A stretch of 64,000 nt of DNA from Stigmatella erecta (GTDB lineage: Bacteria > Myxococcota > Myxococcia > Myxococcales > Myxococcaceae), in contig NZ_FOIJ01000006.1 of NCBI RefSeq assembly GCF_900111745.1, positions 372,001-436,000 of the forward strand. Reading direction: 5' to 3'. This document shows, one piece after another, positions 41,154 through 49,374 of the stretch. The translations under genes were made by a program, and so were the position numbers. The notes below the pieces were generated by a model, which saw nothing but the letters and a program-made list of their open reading frames with translations, made no database searches and was not told the origin of the DNA. Within the stretch, counting starts at the first letter, position 1; every line of letters starts with the position of its first letter.

Positions 41154-42098
41154 TCAGTGCGGCGCGCGGAAGGCACGCCGGTAGGACTGGGGGCTGGTGG
41201 CCACCAGCCGGTGGAAGTGCTCACGAAACGCAGTCACGGAGCCGAAGCCCACTTTTCCCGCGATCGCCTCCACCGGGTGCGCCGAGGTTTCGAGCAGGTG
41301 CTGGGCCCGGCGGACCCGGGCCCGGAGCATCCACTGGAGGGGCGTGGTTCCCGTCTGCTCGCGAAAGCGGCGGTTGAGGGTGCGCACGCTCAGCGCCGCG
41401 TGCTGGGCGATGTCTTCGAGCGTGAGCGGCTCGTGGAGGCGCTCCTCCATCCACCGCAGCACCGGCTCCAGCGAGGCGCCGTCCGGGGTGGGCGGCACAT
41501 GCTGGATGAACTGGGACTGGCCTCCGGCCCGCTCCAGGGGCATCACCGAGCACCGGGCCGCGTCCGCTGCCACCGCGGAGCCGTAGTCGCTCCGCACCAT
41601 GTGGAGGCACAGGTCCAGCCCCGCCGCGGCGCCGGCCGAGGTCAGGACCTGGCCGTTGTCGACATAGAGGACATTGGGATCCACCTGGATCGCCGGATGG
41701 CGGCGGGCCAGCTCCTCCGCCGCGAGCCAGTGCGTCGTGGCACGGTGCCCGTCGAGCAGGCCCGTCGCGGCCAGCAAGAACGCCCCCGTGCAGATGGACG
41801 CCACGCGGGTGCCCTCCGCCGCGGCCGCACGGACGGCCTCCACGAGCGCCCCGGGCACCGGCGCATCGAGGTCCGAGATGCCGGGAAGGAGGATCGTGTC
41901 CGCCCGCGCCAGCTCGTCCAGGCCATGGCGCGTCCGCAGGTGGAACACCCCGGCGTTCACCTCCGGAGTGACTCCGCACACCCGGACTTGGTACCCGGGA
42001 TGGCCTCCTGGCAACCGGACCCGGCCGAACACATCGCATGGGGTCGATAGATCAAACGGGACAACCCCCTCCAGGGCCACGACGGCCATCACGTGCAT
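41154..42098 (-). CDS. GlxA-type AraC regulator with DJ-1/PfpI-like sensor domain
   Basis: A 314-residue regulator. Residues 1-~190 form a class I glutamine-amidotransferase-like (DJ-1/PfpI) domain (DTILLPGISDLDAPVPG, VASICTGAFLLAATGLLDGH) that acts as a sensor, with the nucleophile-elbow Cys of ICTGA retained. The C-terminal AraC helix-turn-helix pair is clear (LTLEDIAQHAALSVRTLNRRF and RRAQHLLETSAHPVEAIAGKVGF, ending SPQSYRRAF). The ATG at 42098 has a weak ribosome site; the ATG nine bases on is an alternative. It is divergent from a gene for a free-standing DJ-1/PfpI protein. TTGGCCA occurs twice in the shared promoter (42202 and 42231), a possible AraC-type site. Confidence 0.9.
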   Translation of the reverse strand: MHVMAVVALEGVVPFDLSTPCDVFGRVRLPGGHPGYQVRVCGVTPEVNAGVFHLRTRHGLDELARADTILLPGISDLDAPVPGALVEAVRAAAAEGTRVASICTGAFLLAATGLLDGHRATTHWLAAEELARRHPAIQVDPNVLYVDNGQVLTSAGAAAGLDLCLHMVRSDYGSAVAADAARCSVMPLERAGGQSQFIQHVPPTPDGASLEPVLRWMEERLHEPLTLEDIAQHAALSVRTLNRRFREQTGTTPLQWMLRARVRRAQHLLETSAHPVEAIAGKVGFGSVTAFREHFHRLVATSPQSYRRAFRAPH

Positions 42099-42310
42099 GG
42101 CGGGAATCTGCCATCCCACCCATTTTCCGCCAAGGGCCCTTCCCTCCCTCTCCAGCCCGTCCACTCCTTCAACCCATTGGATTGATTCCGCTTTCCTGGA
42201 TTGGCCAGAAGCCGTCGAACATTGTCATTTTGGCCACTCACGGGTGGGTTTGGACGCGTGCGATACGCCGGTCCATTCCGCAGTGCTCCCCTCCTTTGAA
42301 AGGAACTCCC

Positions 42311-42958
42311 GTGCTGGCTCAGATCGTTCTGTTCGACGGCTTCGACATGCTGGATGCCATCGCCCCCTATGAGGTGCTCTGGGCGGGAGGGGCCGCGTCC
42401 GGCGGCGCCCTCCAGGTCGAGTTCGCCACCCTGGAGGGCCCCCGGGAAGTTCCCAGTGGCCCCGCGGGCGTGAAGGTCTCCGCCAGCGCCACGGTGGATC
42501 CGCGGCGGGCCCACCTGCTCGTGGTGCCCGGCGTCGCCGGTCCCATGCAGGGCGATGGCCCCGGAACGACCACCTCTCTCCTGAAGCGCGCGCTGGAGAC
42601 CCGGCTGCCCAGCGTGTTCCGGGCCGCGCTCGACACGCCCGGCGTGACGGTGGCGACGGTCTGCGGCGGCTCGCTGCTGCTCGCCATGGCCGGTCTGCTG
42701 GCCGGCAGGCACGCCGTCACCCATTCCGCGGCCATGCCGGCACTCGCGGCGGCAGGCGCCATCGCCATCCCGGCGCGGGTCGTCGATGACGGGAACCTCG
42801 TGACGTCGGGTGGCGTGACGTCGGGGCTCGACCTCGGCCTGCACCTGGTCGAGCGCGAGCTGGGCCCGCGCATCGCCCACGCCCTCGAGGCCCTGTTCGA
42901 GCACGAGCGCCGCGGCACGGTGTGGCGCGCCCAGGGCCCCGCGCCCCTTCCCATCTGA
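42311..42958 (+). CDS. DJ-1/PfpI family protein
   Basis: A 215-residue cysteine-elbow protein of the DJ-1/PfpI superfamily. The GTG start at 42311 follows AAAGGAACTCCC. The conserved parts are VLFDGFDMLDAIAPYEVL, HLLVVPGVAG, TVATVCGGSLLLAMAGLLAG with the nucleophile Cys, and the following HSAAM. Members include isonitrile hydratases, glyoxalase III-like enzymes and regulators; the specific activity is open. It is divergent from the GlxA-type regulator, whose sensor domain belongs to the same superfamily, so the two likely form a regulator/effector pair. It is followed closely by two small membrane-protein genes. Confidence 0.9.
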   Translation: MLAQIVLFDGFDMLDAIAPYEVLWAGGAASGGALQVEFATLEGPREVPSGPAGVKVSASATVDPRRAHLLVVPGVAGPMQGDGPGTTTSLLKRALETRLPSVFRAALDTPGVTVATVCGGSLLLAMAGLLAGRHAVTHSAAMPALAAAGAIAIPARVVDDGNLVTSGGVTSGLDLGLHLVERELGPRIAHALEALFEHERRGTVWRAQGPAPLPI

Positions 42959-42973
42959 GCCAGGTCCTTCGCC

Positions 42974-43342
42974 ATGGTCACCTACCGGCTCCTGCTCGTG
43001 CTCAAGTTCGTGGGCGTCATCCTGTATGGGGGCGGCCTCATCGGTGGCTTCGCCGCCACGGTGCCCGCCGACCGCAAGCGCGCCGTCCACGCCATCGCCT
43101 CCCCCGGGCTCGTCCTCACGTGGCTCGCGGGCTACCTGCTGACCACGCAGTTGATCCTCCCCCTGACCGAGCTGTGGATCCTCGGGGGGCTCCTCCTGTC
43201 CCTGGTGTCCCAGCTCGCCCTCGTTCACAGCGTCTCGCGCGGACGGCGCACCCTGGGGGCGTTCGCCGCGGCCTTTGGCCCCCTCCTGCTGGTGCTGGGC
43301 CTGATGGTCTTCCGGCCCACGTGGGCCCTGGTGGGACGATGA
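42974..43342 (+). CDS. Small membrane protein (DUF2269-like)
   Basis: A 122-residue protein with four membrane helices: ~5-28, 42-62, 67-85 and 95-115. It resembles the DUF2269 type (KFVGVILYGGGLIGGFAA, then SPGLVLTWLAGYLL). The ATG at 42974 lies 15 bases past the DJ-1/PfpI gene, and its TGA overlaps the start of the next gene as ATGA, so it is the middle gene of a three-gene unit. The role is unknown. Confidence 0.78.
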   Translation: MVTYRLLLVLKFVGVILYGGGLIGGFAATVPADRKRAVHAIASPGLVLTWLAGYLLTTQLILPLTELWILGGLLLSLVSQLALVHSVSRGRRTLGAFAAAFGPLLLVLGLMVFRPTWALVGR

Positions 43343-43653
43343 GCGCGCTCCGCGCCTTGCGCCTCATCGGGCTGCTGGAAGGGCTGTCGTTCCTGGCCCT
43401 CCTCTTCGTCGCGATGCCGCTCAAGTACTTCCTGACACTGCCCGTCGCGGTCCGTGTCGCGGGCAGTGTCCATGGGCTCCTCTTCCTCGCGTTCGCCTCC
43501 GCGCTGTTCCGCGTGGCCACCGAGCGCCGCTGGCCGCTTCGCCGGTCGCTCGCCGCCTTCGGTGCGTCCCTGATTCCCTTCGGGAACTTCGTGCTGGACC
43601 GCGCCCTCGCGCGCGAGCAGGCGGCGGCGCGGGAGGCCCACCCCATTTGTTGA
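43339..43653 (+). CDS. DUF3817 family membrane protein
   Basis: A 104-residue membrane protein matching DUF3817: RALRLIGLLEGLSFLALLF, then MPLKYFLTLP, AGSVHGLLFLAFASAL, and a last helix with IPFGNFVLDRAL. Three hydrophobic helices are visible. Its ATG overlaps the upstream stop (ATGA at 43339-43342), so it should be translationally coupled to the DUF2269-like gene. The function of the family is unknown; members are often associated with small-molecule transport or electron-transfer proteins. Confidence 0.85.
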   Translation: MSALRALRLIGLLEGLSFLALLFVAMPLKYFLTLPVAVRVAGSVHGLLFLAFASALFRVATERRWPLRRSLAAFGASLIPFGNFVLDRALAREQAAAREAHPIC

Positions 43654-43675
43654 CTCGCGGGAGCCAGCCCGCACA

Positions 43676-45544
43676 GTGCGGCGCGTGTCACGGCGAGGGT
43701 GGAGGGTTGAAGTCTGTGCGGTGGCGGCCCTGTTCCTGGCCGCGTGTGTCTCCGTGCGGAGCACACCCGGCGAGGGTCCGCGTGAAGAGGCCCAGGCCTA
43801 CCTGCAAGCGTGGGCCGCGGGGGACTTCGCCGCCTTGAAGCGCCAGGTGGCCCGTCCTCCCGCCACCCTGGAGGAGCAGCACCGGCGCTTCCAGAGCGAG
43901 CTGCGCATCCTCTCCTCCCGCTTCCAGCTCGGCCGCGTCGAGCTCCAGGGCGAGGGCGCCGTGGCCTCCTTCCGCGCCATCCACCTGCTGCAGGGGCTGG
44001 GGGAGTGGGAGGTGGCCAGCACGTTGCGCTTCGTGCGGCACCAGGGGCGCTGGTGGGTGCGCTGGTCCCCCGCGGTGCTGCACCCCGAGGCGCGCGAGGG
44101 GGCCCACTTCTCCCGCCTCCGGACACGCCCGGAGCGCGCCGCGATCCTCGATGCCCGGGGCCAGCCCCTCACCCACGTGGGCGACGTCATCACCATTGGC
44201 GTCGAGCCCCGGCGCATCCAGAACCGCACCGCCGTGGCCCTGGCGCTCCAGGAGCAGGTGGGGCTCGAGCCCGCCCGGTTCCAGAATGCGCTGAGCGCCC
44301 CCGGCGTGGCCCCCGAGCGCTTTCTGCCCCTCCTCGACGTGCGCCCCGAGCGCTACCAGCAGGTCCGGCCCGCGCTGGCCCCCGTACCGGGCATCTTCTT
44401 CCGCCGGAAGACGGCCCGGCTCACCCCCGCGGAGGGCTTCGCGGCCCACACCCTGGGCCGGATGGGCGAGGTGACGGCCGAGCTGCTCCCGAGGCTGGGC
44501 CCCACCTACCAGCCGGGAGATGCCGTGGGCCTGTCCGGGCTGGAGCTGGCGTACGAGCCGCGCCTCGCGGGAAGCGCCTCGGGTGAGGTGCGGCTGCAGC
44601 TTCCTTCCGGCCCGGTGCGCGTCCTGCACCGCTTCGAGGGCGTCCCGGGGCTCCCGCTGCGGACCACCCTCCTGCCCGAAGTGCAGGCGGCCGCGGAGGC
44701 CGCGCTCGAAGGCGTGCTCCAGCCCGCGGCCCTCGTCGCCGTGGACAGCCGCACGGGCGCCATCCTGGCCGTCGCCAGCCGGCCGCTCGAACAGCCCTTG
44801 CACCGGGCCTTCGCCGGCCGTTACCCCCCCGGCTCGACGTTCAAGACCGTCACCGCCGAAGCGGTGCTCGCCACGGGCGTGGGCGTGGACAGCCGCGTGC
44901 CGTGCCCGCCCTCCGTGGTGGCCGGGGGCAGGCCGTTCCGCAACTTCGAGGGCGAGTCCTTCGGGGAGACCCGCCTGCGCGGGGCGTTCGCCCACTCGTG
45001 CAACACCACCTTCGTGATGCTCGCCGCCGCGCTCAAGCCCGGGGCGCTGGAGGCCGCGGCCCGCCGCTTCGGGTTCGACGTGCCCTATCAGCCGGGGCTG
45101 CCCTCTCCGGGCGCCTCGTTTCCCCCGCCCCGGGATGGGGTGGAGCAGGCCGCCGCGGCCATTGGCCAGGGGCGCGTGCTGGCCACGCCGCTGCACATGG
45201 CCTCGGTCGCCGCCGCCGCCGAGTCGGGCCGCTGGTCCGCCCCCTTCCTCCTGGCGGACAGCGAGAAGGGCCCCAGCGCCGCGCTGGCGCCAGGCACCCG
45301 CGCCCCCCTGCGCGCGTTGATGCGCGCCGTGGTCACCGAGGGCTCGGGCAAGGCGGCCGCCAGCATCGAGGGCCTGGCCGGCAAGACGGGGACCGCCGAG
45401 TTCGGCACCGGCACCCCGCCCGCGACGCACGCGTGGTTCATCGGCTTTCACCACGGCATCGGCTTCTCCGTCCTGGTGGAGGGCGGTGGGGTGGGGGGCC
45501 GCGTCGCCGTGCCCATCGCCGCGCGGTTCGTCTCCGCCCTGTGA
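43676..45544 (+). CDS. Penicillin-binding protein (transpeptidase) with lipoprotein signal
   Basis: A 622-residue class B-type penicillin-binding protein. Instead of the usual uncleaved membrane helix it starts with a signal ending in LAAC, so it may be lipid-anchored. Residues ~35-145 form an NTF2/MecA-N-like domain (REEAQAYLQAWAAGDFAAL, then RWWVRWSPAVLHP). A dimerisation domain follows. The transpeptidase domain carries the active-site motifs STFK near residue 385, SCN near 441 and KTGT near 570. This layout (MecA-N plus transpeptidase) resembles PBP2a/PBP3-like low-affinity proteins; resistance is not implied. The start is GTG 43676, with a GTG nine bases downstream as alternative. It begins 22 bases after the DUF3817 gene. 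Confidence 0.9.
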   Translation: MRRVSRRGWRVEVCAVAALFLAACVSVRSTPGEGPREEAQAYLQAWAAGDFAALKRQVARPPATLEEQHRRFQSELRILSSRFQLGRVELQGEGAVASFRAIHLLQGLGEWEVASTLRFVRHQGRWWVRWSPAVLHPEAREGAHFSRLRTRPERAAILDARGQPLTHVGDVITIGVEPRRIQNRTAVALALQEQVGLEPARFQNALSAPGVAPERFLPLLDVRPERYQQVRPALAPVPGIFFRRKTARLTPAEGFAAHTLGRMGEVTAELLPRLGPTYQPGDAVGLSGLELAYEPRLAGSASGEVRLQLPSGPVRVLHRFEGVPGLPLRTTLLPEVQAAAEAALEGVLQPAALVAVDSRTGAILAVASRPLEQPLHRAFAGRYPPGSTFKTVTAEAVLATGVGVDSRVPCPPSVVAGGRPFRNFEGESFGETRLRGAFAHSCNTTFVMLAAALKPGALEAAARRFGFDVPYQPGLPSPGASFPPPRDGVEQAAAAIGQGRVLATPLHMASVAAAAESGRWSAPFLLADSEKGPSAALAPGTRAPLRALMRAVVTEGSGKAAASIEGLAGKTGTAEFGTGTPPATHAWFIGFHHGIGFSVLVEGGGVGGRVAVPIAARFVSAL

Positions 45545-45554
45545 TGCGCTCCCA

Positions 45555-45597
45555 CAGGGGGTGACTCCTGTCACCAGGGGGTGACTCCTGTCACCAG
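45555..45597. promoter_or_regulatory. Tandem palindromes GGTGAC-N4-GTCACC
   Basis: The 20-mer CAGGGGGTGACTCCTGTCAC occurs twice in a row (45555-45574 and 45575-45594), each holding GGTGAC-TCCT-GTCACC, a 6-bp inverted repeat with a 4-base centre. They lie just after the penicillin-binding protein gene and ~200 bases ahead of the lectin-protease gene. The doubled palindrome looks like an operator for a dimeric regulator; a double hairpin acting as terminator is the other reading. Confidence 0.55.
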
Positions 45598-45800
45598 CCC
45601 CCGAGCCACAACCGCTTTCACGCGCTGTCCCGGCTGGGCCCAAGCTCCCGGATTTACTCGTTTGCCACGAAAGCCAGGAATGCACCGGCCCTTGGCAAGC
45701 GCGATGCAGAGGCTCCGGGAGAGGCCGCCCCGGTCCCAGACAGCGCACCCGTCGAGCCGGGACGGGACGGACTCCTTTGACCCCTATCCCAGAGACATTC

Positions 45801-47354
45801 ATGACCCGAAAGCTTCACACGCTCTCCACCGTGACGGCCCTGTTCGCGGGCCTGGCCACCGTCCACGGCCTGCCTGCCACCGCCGAGGCGGCCCCCACCG
45901 GCCAGAGCGTGGCCGCGCAGGATGTGTCCCCGTCGATGCTCTCCGCGATGCAGCGGGACCTGGGCCTCACCGAGGAGCAGGTGCACCGCCGGCTGGCGTT
46001 CGAGGCCACCGCCGCCCGCGTCGAGCTCCGGCTGAGCCAGGAGCTGGGCAGCACCTTCGGGGGCGCCTGGCTGAATGAGGACGGCTCCCAGCTCATCGTC
46101 GGCGTCACCGACGAGGCCAGCGCCGCCCTCGTGCGCCTGGCGGGTGCCGAGCCCCGCCGGGTGGCCCGGAGCAAGGCGCAGCTCGACCGCGTGATGGACG
46201 AGCTGGACCGCAACGCCGCGAACGCCTCCGCCTCCTCCATCCACACCTGGTACGTCGACCTGCCCACCAACAGCGTCGTCGTGACCGCCGCGGACTCGGT
46301 CATGTCCAAGTTCCAGGCGGAGACCTTCATCGCCCGCACGAGCGGCGCGAAGGACGGCACCATCCGCGTGGTCCGCTCGGCCGAAGCGCCCCGGCCGCTG
46401 TACGACACGCGCGGCGGAGATGCCTACTACCCCGGCAACGCGCGCTGTTCGATTGGCTTCGCCGTCAACGGCGGCTTCGTCACCGCCGGCCACTGCGGCG
46501 GCGTGGGCACCACCACCTCCGGCCACAACCGCGTCGCGCAGGGCACCGTGCGCGGCTCGACCTTCCCCGGCAACGACTACGGCTGGGTGCAGACCAACGG
46601 CTCCTGGGTCTCCCAGCCGTGGGTCAACAACTACGCGGGCGGCAATGACGTGGTGGCCGGCTCCAGCGAGGCCGGCATCGGCGCCTCCATCTGCCGCTCC
46701 GGCTCCACCACCGGCAAGCGCTGCGGCGCCATCCAGGCCAAGAACGTCACCGTCAACTACTCCAACGGCCCCGTCTACGGCCTCACCCAGACCAACGTCT
46801 GCGCCGAGGGCGGTGACTCGGGCGGCTCGTGGCTCTCCGGCAACCAGGCCCAGGGCGTGACGTCGGGTGGCTCGGGCAACTGCACCTCGGGCGGCACCAC
46901 GTTCTACCAGCCGCTCAACCCCATCCTGAGCGTCTACGGCCTGTCGCTCACCACGAACGGCGGCGGGGGCGGCGGCGGCAAGGGGTTCGTCTCGCGCCTC
47001 AACGGCAAGTGCATCGACGTGCCCAACTCCAACTTCTCCGACGGCGTCCAGCTCCAGATGTGGGACTGCAACGGCACCAACGCCCAGAAGTTCACCTGGG
47101 TGGGCAGCACGCTGCAGATCGGCGGCAAGTGCGTGGACGTCGCCAACGCCTCCACGGCCAACGGCGCGGCCATCCAGATCGTCAGCTGCAATGGCAACCG
47201 CGCCCAGGACTTCGTGCTCAGCGGCGCGGGCGACCTGGTCAGCTACCTGGCCAACAAGTGCGTGGACATCAAGGACGTCAGCTCCGCCAGCGGCGCCAAG
47301 CTGCACCTCTGGGAGTGCAACGGCGCGGCCAACCAGAAGTGGGATTACCGCTAG
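45801..47354 (+). CDS. Secreted S1-family serine protease (streptogrisin/alpha-lytic type) with ricin-type lectin domain
   Basis: A 517-residue preproprotease. A signal peptide (MTRKLHTLSTVTALFAGLAT) is followed by a pro-region of ~170 residues of the alpha-lytic type (GLTEEQVHRRLAFEATAARVE). The mature protease has the catalytic triad in TAGHCGG (His near 230), GNDYGWV (Asp near 257) and GGDSGGSW (Ser near 339). A Gly-rich linker leads to a ricin-B lectin domain (~395-517) with repeats such as QLQMWDCNGTNAQKF and LWECNGAANQKWDY. It should be exported and directed to glycan-bearing targets; a predatory or nutritional role is inferred. The ATG at 45801 has a weak ribosome site. A GC-rich hairpin follows the stop. 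Confidence 0.92.
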   Translation: MTRKLHTLSTVTALFAGLATVHGLPATAEAAPTGQSVAAQDVSPSMLSAMQRDLGLTEEQVHRRLAFEATAARVELRLSQELGSTFGGAWLNEDGSQLIVGVTDEASAALVRLAGAEPRRVARSKAQLDRVMDELDRNAANASASSIHTWYVDLPTNSVVVTAADSVMSKFQAETFIARTSGAKDGTIRVVRSAEAPRPLYDTRGGDAYYPGNARCSIGFAVNGGFVTAGHCGGVGTTTSGHNRVAQGTVRGSTFPGNDYGWVQTNGSWVSQPWVNNYAGGNDVVAGSSEAGIGASICRSGSTTGKRCGAIQAKNVTVNYSNGPVYGLTQTNVCAEGGDSGGSWLSGNQAQGVTSGGSGNCTSGGTTFYQPLNPILSVYGLSLTTNGGGGGGGKGFVSRLNGKCIDVPNSNFSDGVQLQMWDCNGTNAQKFTWVGSTLQIGGKCVDVANASTANGAAIQIVSCNGNRAQDFVLSGAGDLVSYLANKCVDIKDVSSASGAKLHLWECNGAANQKWDYR

Positions 47355-47371
47355 CCCCCGGTTGAACCCGG

Positions 47372-47395
47372 CCCGCCGCCCGCGCTGGCGGCGGG
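47372..47395 (+). terminator. Hairpin after the serine protease gene
   Basis: CCCGCCGCC (47372-47380) and GGCGGCGGG (47387-47395) form a 9-bp stem with a 6-base loop, 18 bases past the protease stop. There is no U-run. It is a likely terminator or 3' stabiliser separating the protease from the KaiC-like operon. Confidence 0.5.
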
Positions 47396-47509
47396 TCCCG
47401 GGCGTGCTTGTGCCCAAGTCCGCTTCACGCGATAGCACTTCTGGGCTAAGGCACTCCCAGGTGGGGCCTCTCCCACCCCCTCCCGGGAGCCCCCTCAGGG
47501 GAATGCGCG

Positions 47510-49006
47510 ATGACCGATAGCAGTCCACGCCCAGCCGAGCGGATTCCCACGGGCGTCCCTGGCCTCGACACGGTGCTGAGTGGCGGCTTCCGCAAGGGGC
47601 GCACTTACATGTTGATGGGGCTGCCGGGCGCGGGGAAGACCATCCTCGCCAACCAGGTGTGCTTCCACCACGCTCACCAGGGCGGGCGGGTGCTCTACGT
47701 CACGTTGCTGGCCGAGTCGCACACGGAGCTGGTCAGCAACCTCAACTCGCTCTCGTTCTTCGACGCCTCGCGGCTCCCGGAATCCATCTCGTACCTGAGC
47801 GCCTTCACGGAGCTGGAGCAGGAGGGGCTGGATGGCCTGAGCACGCTGCTGCGCAAGGAGATCCGCAGCCAGGACATCTCGCTGCTCGTGCTCGACGGGC
47901 TGGTGGCCGCGGAGGAGCTGGCCCCCTCGCCCCAGGCGCTCAAGAAGTTCATCCACGGGCTCCAGGTGGTGACCAGCCTCGTGGGCTGCACGACGCTGGT
48001 GCTCACCACGGGCGGCGGGCGCGGCCTCCGGGCCGAGCACACCATGGTGGATGGGTTGCTCATCCTGAAGCAGCGGACCGTGGGCGCGCGCACGCTCCGC
48101 GAGCTGCTCGTCCGCAAGTTCCGGGGCAGCGCCCACCTGCTCGGGCGGCACAGCTTCGAAATCACCTCTCAGGGACTCACGGTCTTCCCGCGGCTGGAGA
48201 CCATCGCGGAGGTGGATGCGCCCTCCCAGAATGTGGGGGATGCCCGCTGCGGCTTCGGGGTCGCCGCCCTGGACACGATGCTGGCCGGGGGCCTGCCCAT
48301 GGGCTCCACGACCATCCTGCTCGGCCCTCCGGGCAGCGGCAAAACGCTGCTCGGCCTGAACTTCCTGGCCGAGGGGGCCCGCCGGGGGGACCGGAGCCAC
48401 TACTTCGCCTTCTACGACGCGCCCCGGCGCATGCTGAACCAGGCGGCCAGCGTGGGCCTCGAGCTCGAGCCGCTCATCGCGCAGGGGCACCTCGAGGTGA
48501 GCTTCCAGGCGCCCACCGAGATCCTCCTCGACAAGCTCGGCGCGCAGATGCTGGAGGCCATCCGCACGCAAGGGGCCCAGCGCATCTTCCTGGACGGCTA
48601 CGAGGCCCTGAGCCGGGCCTCGGTCCGCCAATCCCGGGTGGTGCGCTTCCTGGCGGCGCTCGTCAACGAGTGCCGGGTGCGGGGCGTCACCCTGCTGTTC
48701 ACGGTGGAGACGGCCTCCGCCTTCGGCCCGGAGGTGAAGTTCCCCATGCGGGGCATCTCCATGGTGGCGGAGAACATCCTCTTCCTGCGCTCGGTGGAGC
48801 TGAACTCCGAGCTGCGCCGCTTCATTTCCATCCTCAAGGAGCGCAACAGCGGCTATGACGGCACCCTGCGCGAGCTGCTCATCAACAGCCAGGGGCTGTC
48901 GGTGGGCGCCTCCTTCTCCGACGCGCAGATGCTCCTGACGGGCCTGGCCCGCTCCCCCCCGGGAGCGCCCTCGCCCAAGAGCTCCCGTGGACGCAGAGGC
49001 GCGTAG
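47510..49006 (+). CDS. Double-domain KaiC-like RecA-superfamily ATPase
   Basis: A 498-residue protein with two KaiC/RadA-type ATPase domains. Domain 1 has Walker A GLPGAGKT near residue 37 and a Walker B-like LLVLDGLV; domain 2 has Walker A GPPGSGKT near residue 273 and RIFLDGYEAL. The chain ends in a Ser/Arg/Pro-rich tail. Unlike cyanobacterial KaiC there is no kaiA or kaiB nearby, and I do not see the adjacent Ser-Thr autophosphorylation pair, so it is a signalling ATPase of the KaiC-like type rather than a clock. The ATG follows GGGGAATGCGCG. It is two bases ahead of a response-regulator gene and must be in one operon with it. Confidence 0.9.
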   Translation: MTDSSPRPAERIPTGVPGLDTVLSGGFRKGRTYMLMGLPGAGKTILANQVCFHHAHQGGRVLYVTLLAESHTELVSNLNSLSFFDASRLPESISYLSAFTELEQEGLDGLSTLLRKEIRSQDISLLVLDGLVAAEELAPSPQALKKFIHGLQVVTSLVGCTTLVLTTGGGRGLRAEHTMVDGLLILKQRTVGARTLRELLVRKFRGSAHLLGRHSFEITSQGLTVFPRLETIAEVDAPSQNVGDARCGFGVAALDTMLAGGLPMGSTTILLGPPGSGKTLLGLNFLAEGARRGDRSHYFAFYDAPRRMLNQAASVGLELEPLIAQGHLEVSFQAPTEILLDKLGAQMLEAIRTQGAQRIFLDGYEALSRASVRQSRVVRFLAALVNECRVRGVTLLFTVETASAFGPEVKFPMRGISMVAENILFLRSVELNSELRRFISILKERNSGYDGTLRELLINSQGLSVGASFSDAQMLLTGLARSPPGAPSPKSSRGRRGA

Positions 49007-49008
49007 GC

Positions 49009-49374
49009 ATGGGTCCCATCCTCATCGTCGATGACGAGTTTGGCATCGTCGAGGCCCTCCGGGACTTGCTCGCGGATGAAGGGTACCGGACGGTCATCGC
49101 GAACAACGGGCGGCAGGCACTCGAGCGCATGGAGGCCGAGCGCCCCGCGATGGTGTTGCTCGACCACATGATGCCGGTGATGAATGGCCCCGCGCTGCTG
49201 GCGATGATGCTGGCCACCCCCCACCTGAGGGACATCCCCGTGGTGATGATGAGCGCGAGTCCTTTCTCGCTCTGGAAGCACCAGCCGTGCGCGGCCTTCT
49301 TACCGAAGCCCTTCGGCATCACCGCGGTGCTGGAGCTCGTCCACCGCTTCGCCGGCACGCCCGAGATGCACTAG
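49009..49374 (+). CDS. Single-domain response regulator coupled to the KaiC-like ATPase
   Basis: A 121-residue CheY-like receiver. The acidic pocket VDDE, the acceptor Asp in VLLDHMMPVMNG near residue 53, the Ser of MMSAS and the Lys of LPKPF are present. It starts two bases after the KaiC-like stop, so translation is likely coupled. In bacteria, KaiC-like ATPases are often encoded beside receivers or PAS-type kinases that are thought to regulate them, so this one may modulate the ATPase. Its TAG overlaps the stop of the convergent M24 peptidase gene in a shared CTAG. Confidence 0.92.
   Translation: MGPILIVDDEFGIVEALRDLLADEGYRTVIANNGRQALERMEAERPAMVLLDHMMPVMNGPALLAMMLATPHLRDIPVVMMSASPFSLWKHQPCAAFLPKPFGITAVLELVHRFAGTPEMH

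Noticed and set aside
45555..45597. A transposon inverted-repeat end
   Set aside because: The palindrome is self-contained and doubled in tandem, with no transposase and no matching partner elsewhere in the window.
47510..49006. A circadian KaiC
   Set aside because: No kaiA or kaiB nearby and no recognisable phosphorylation pair; the double ATPase alone is common in non-clock proteins.
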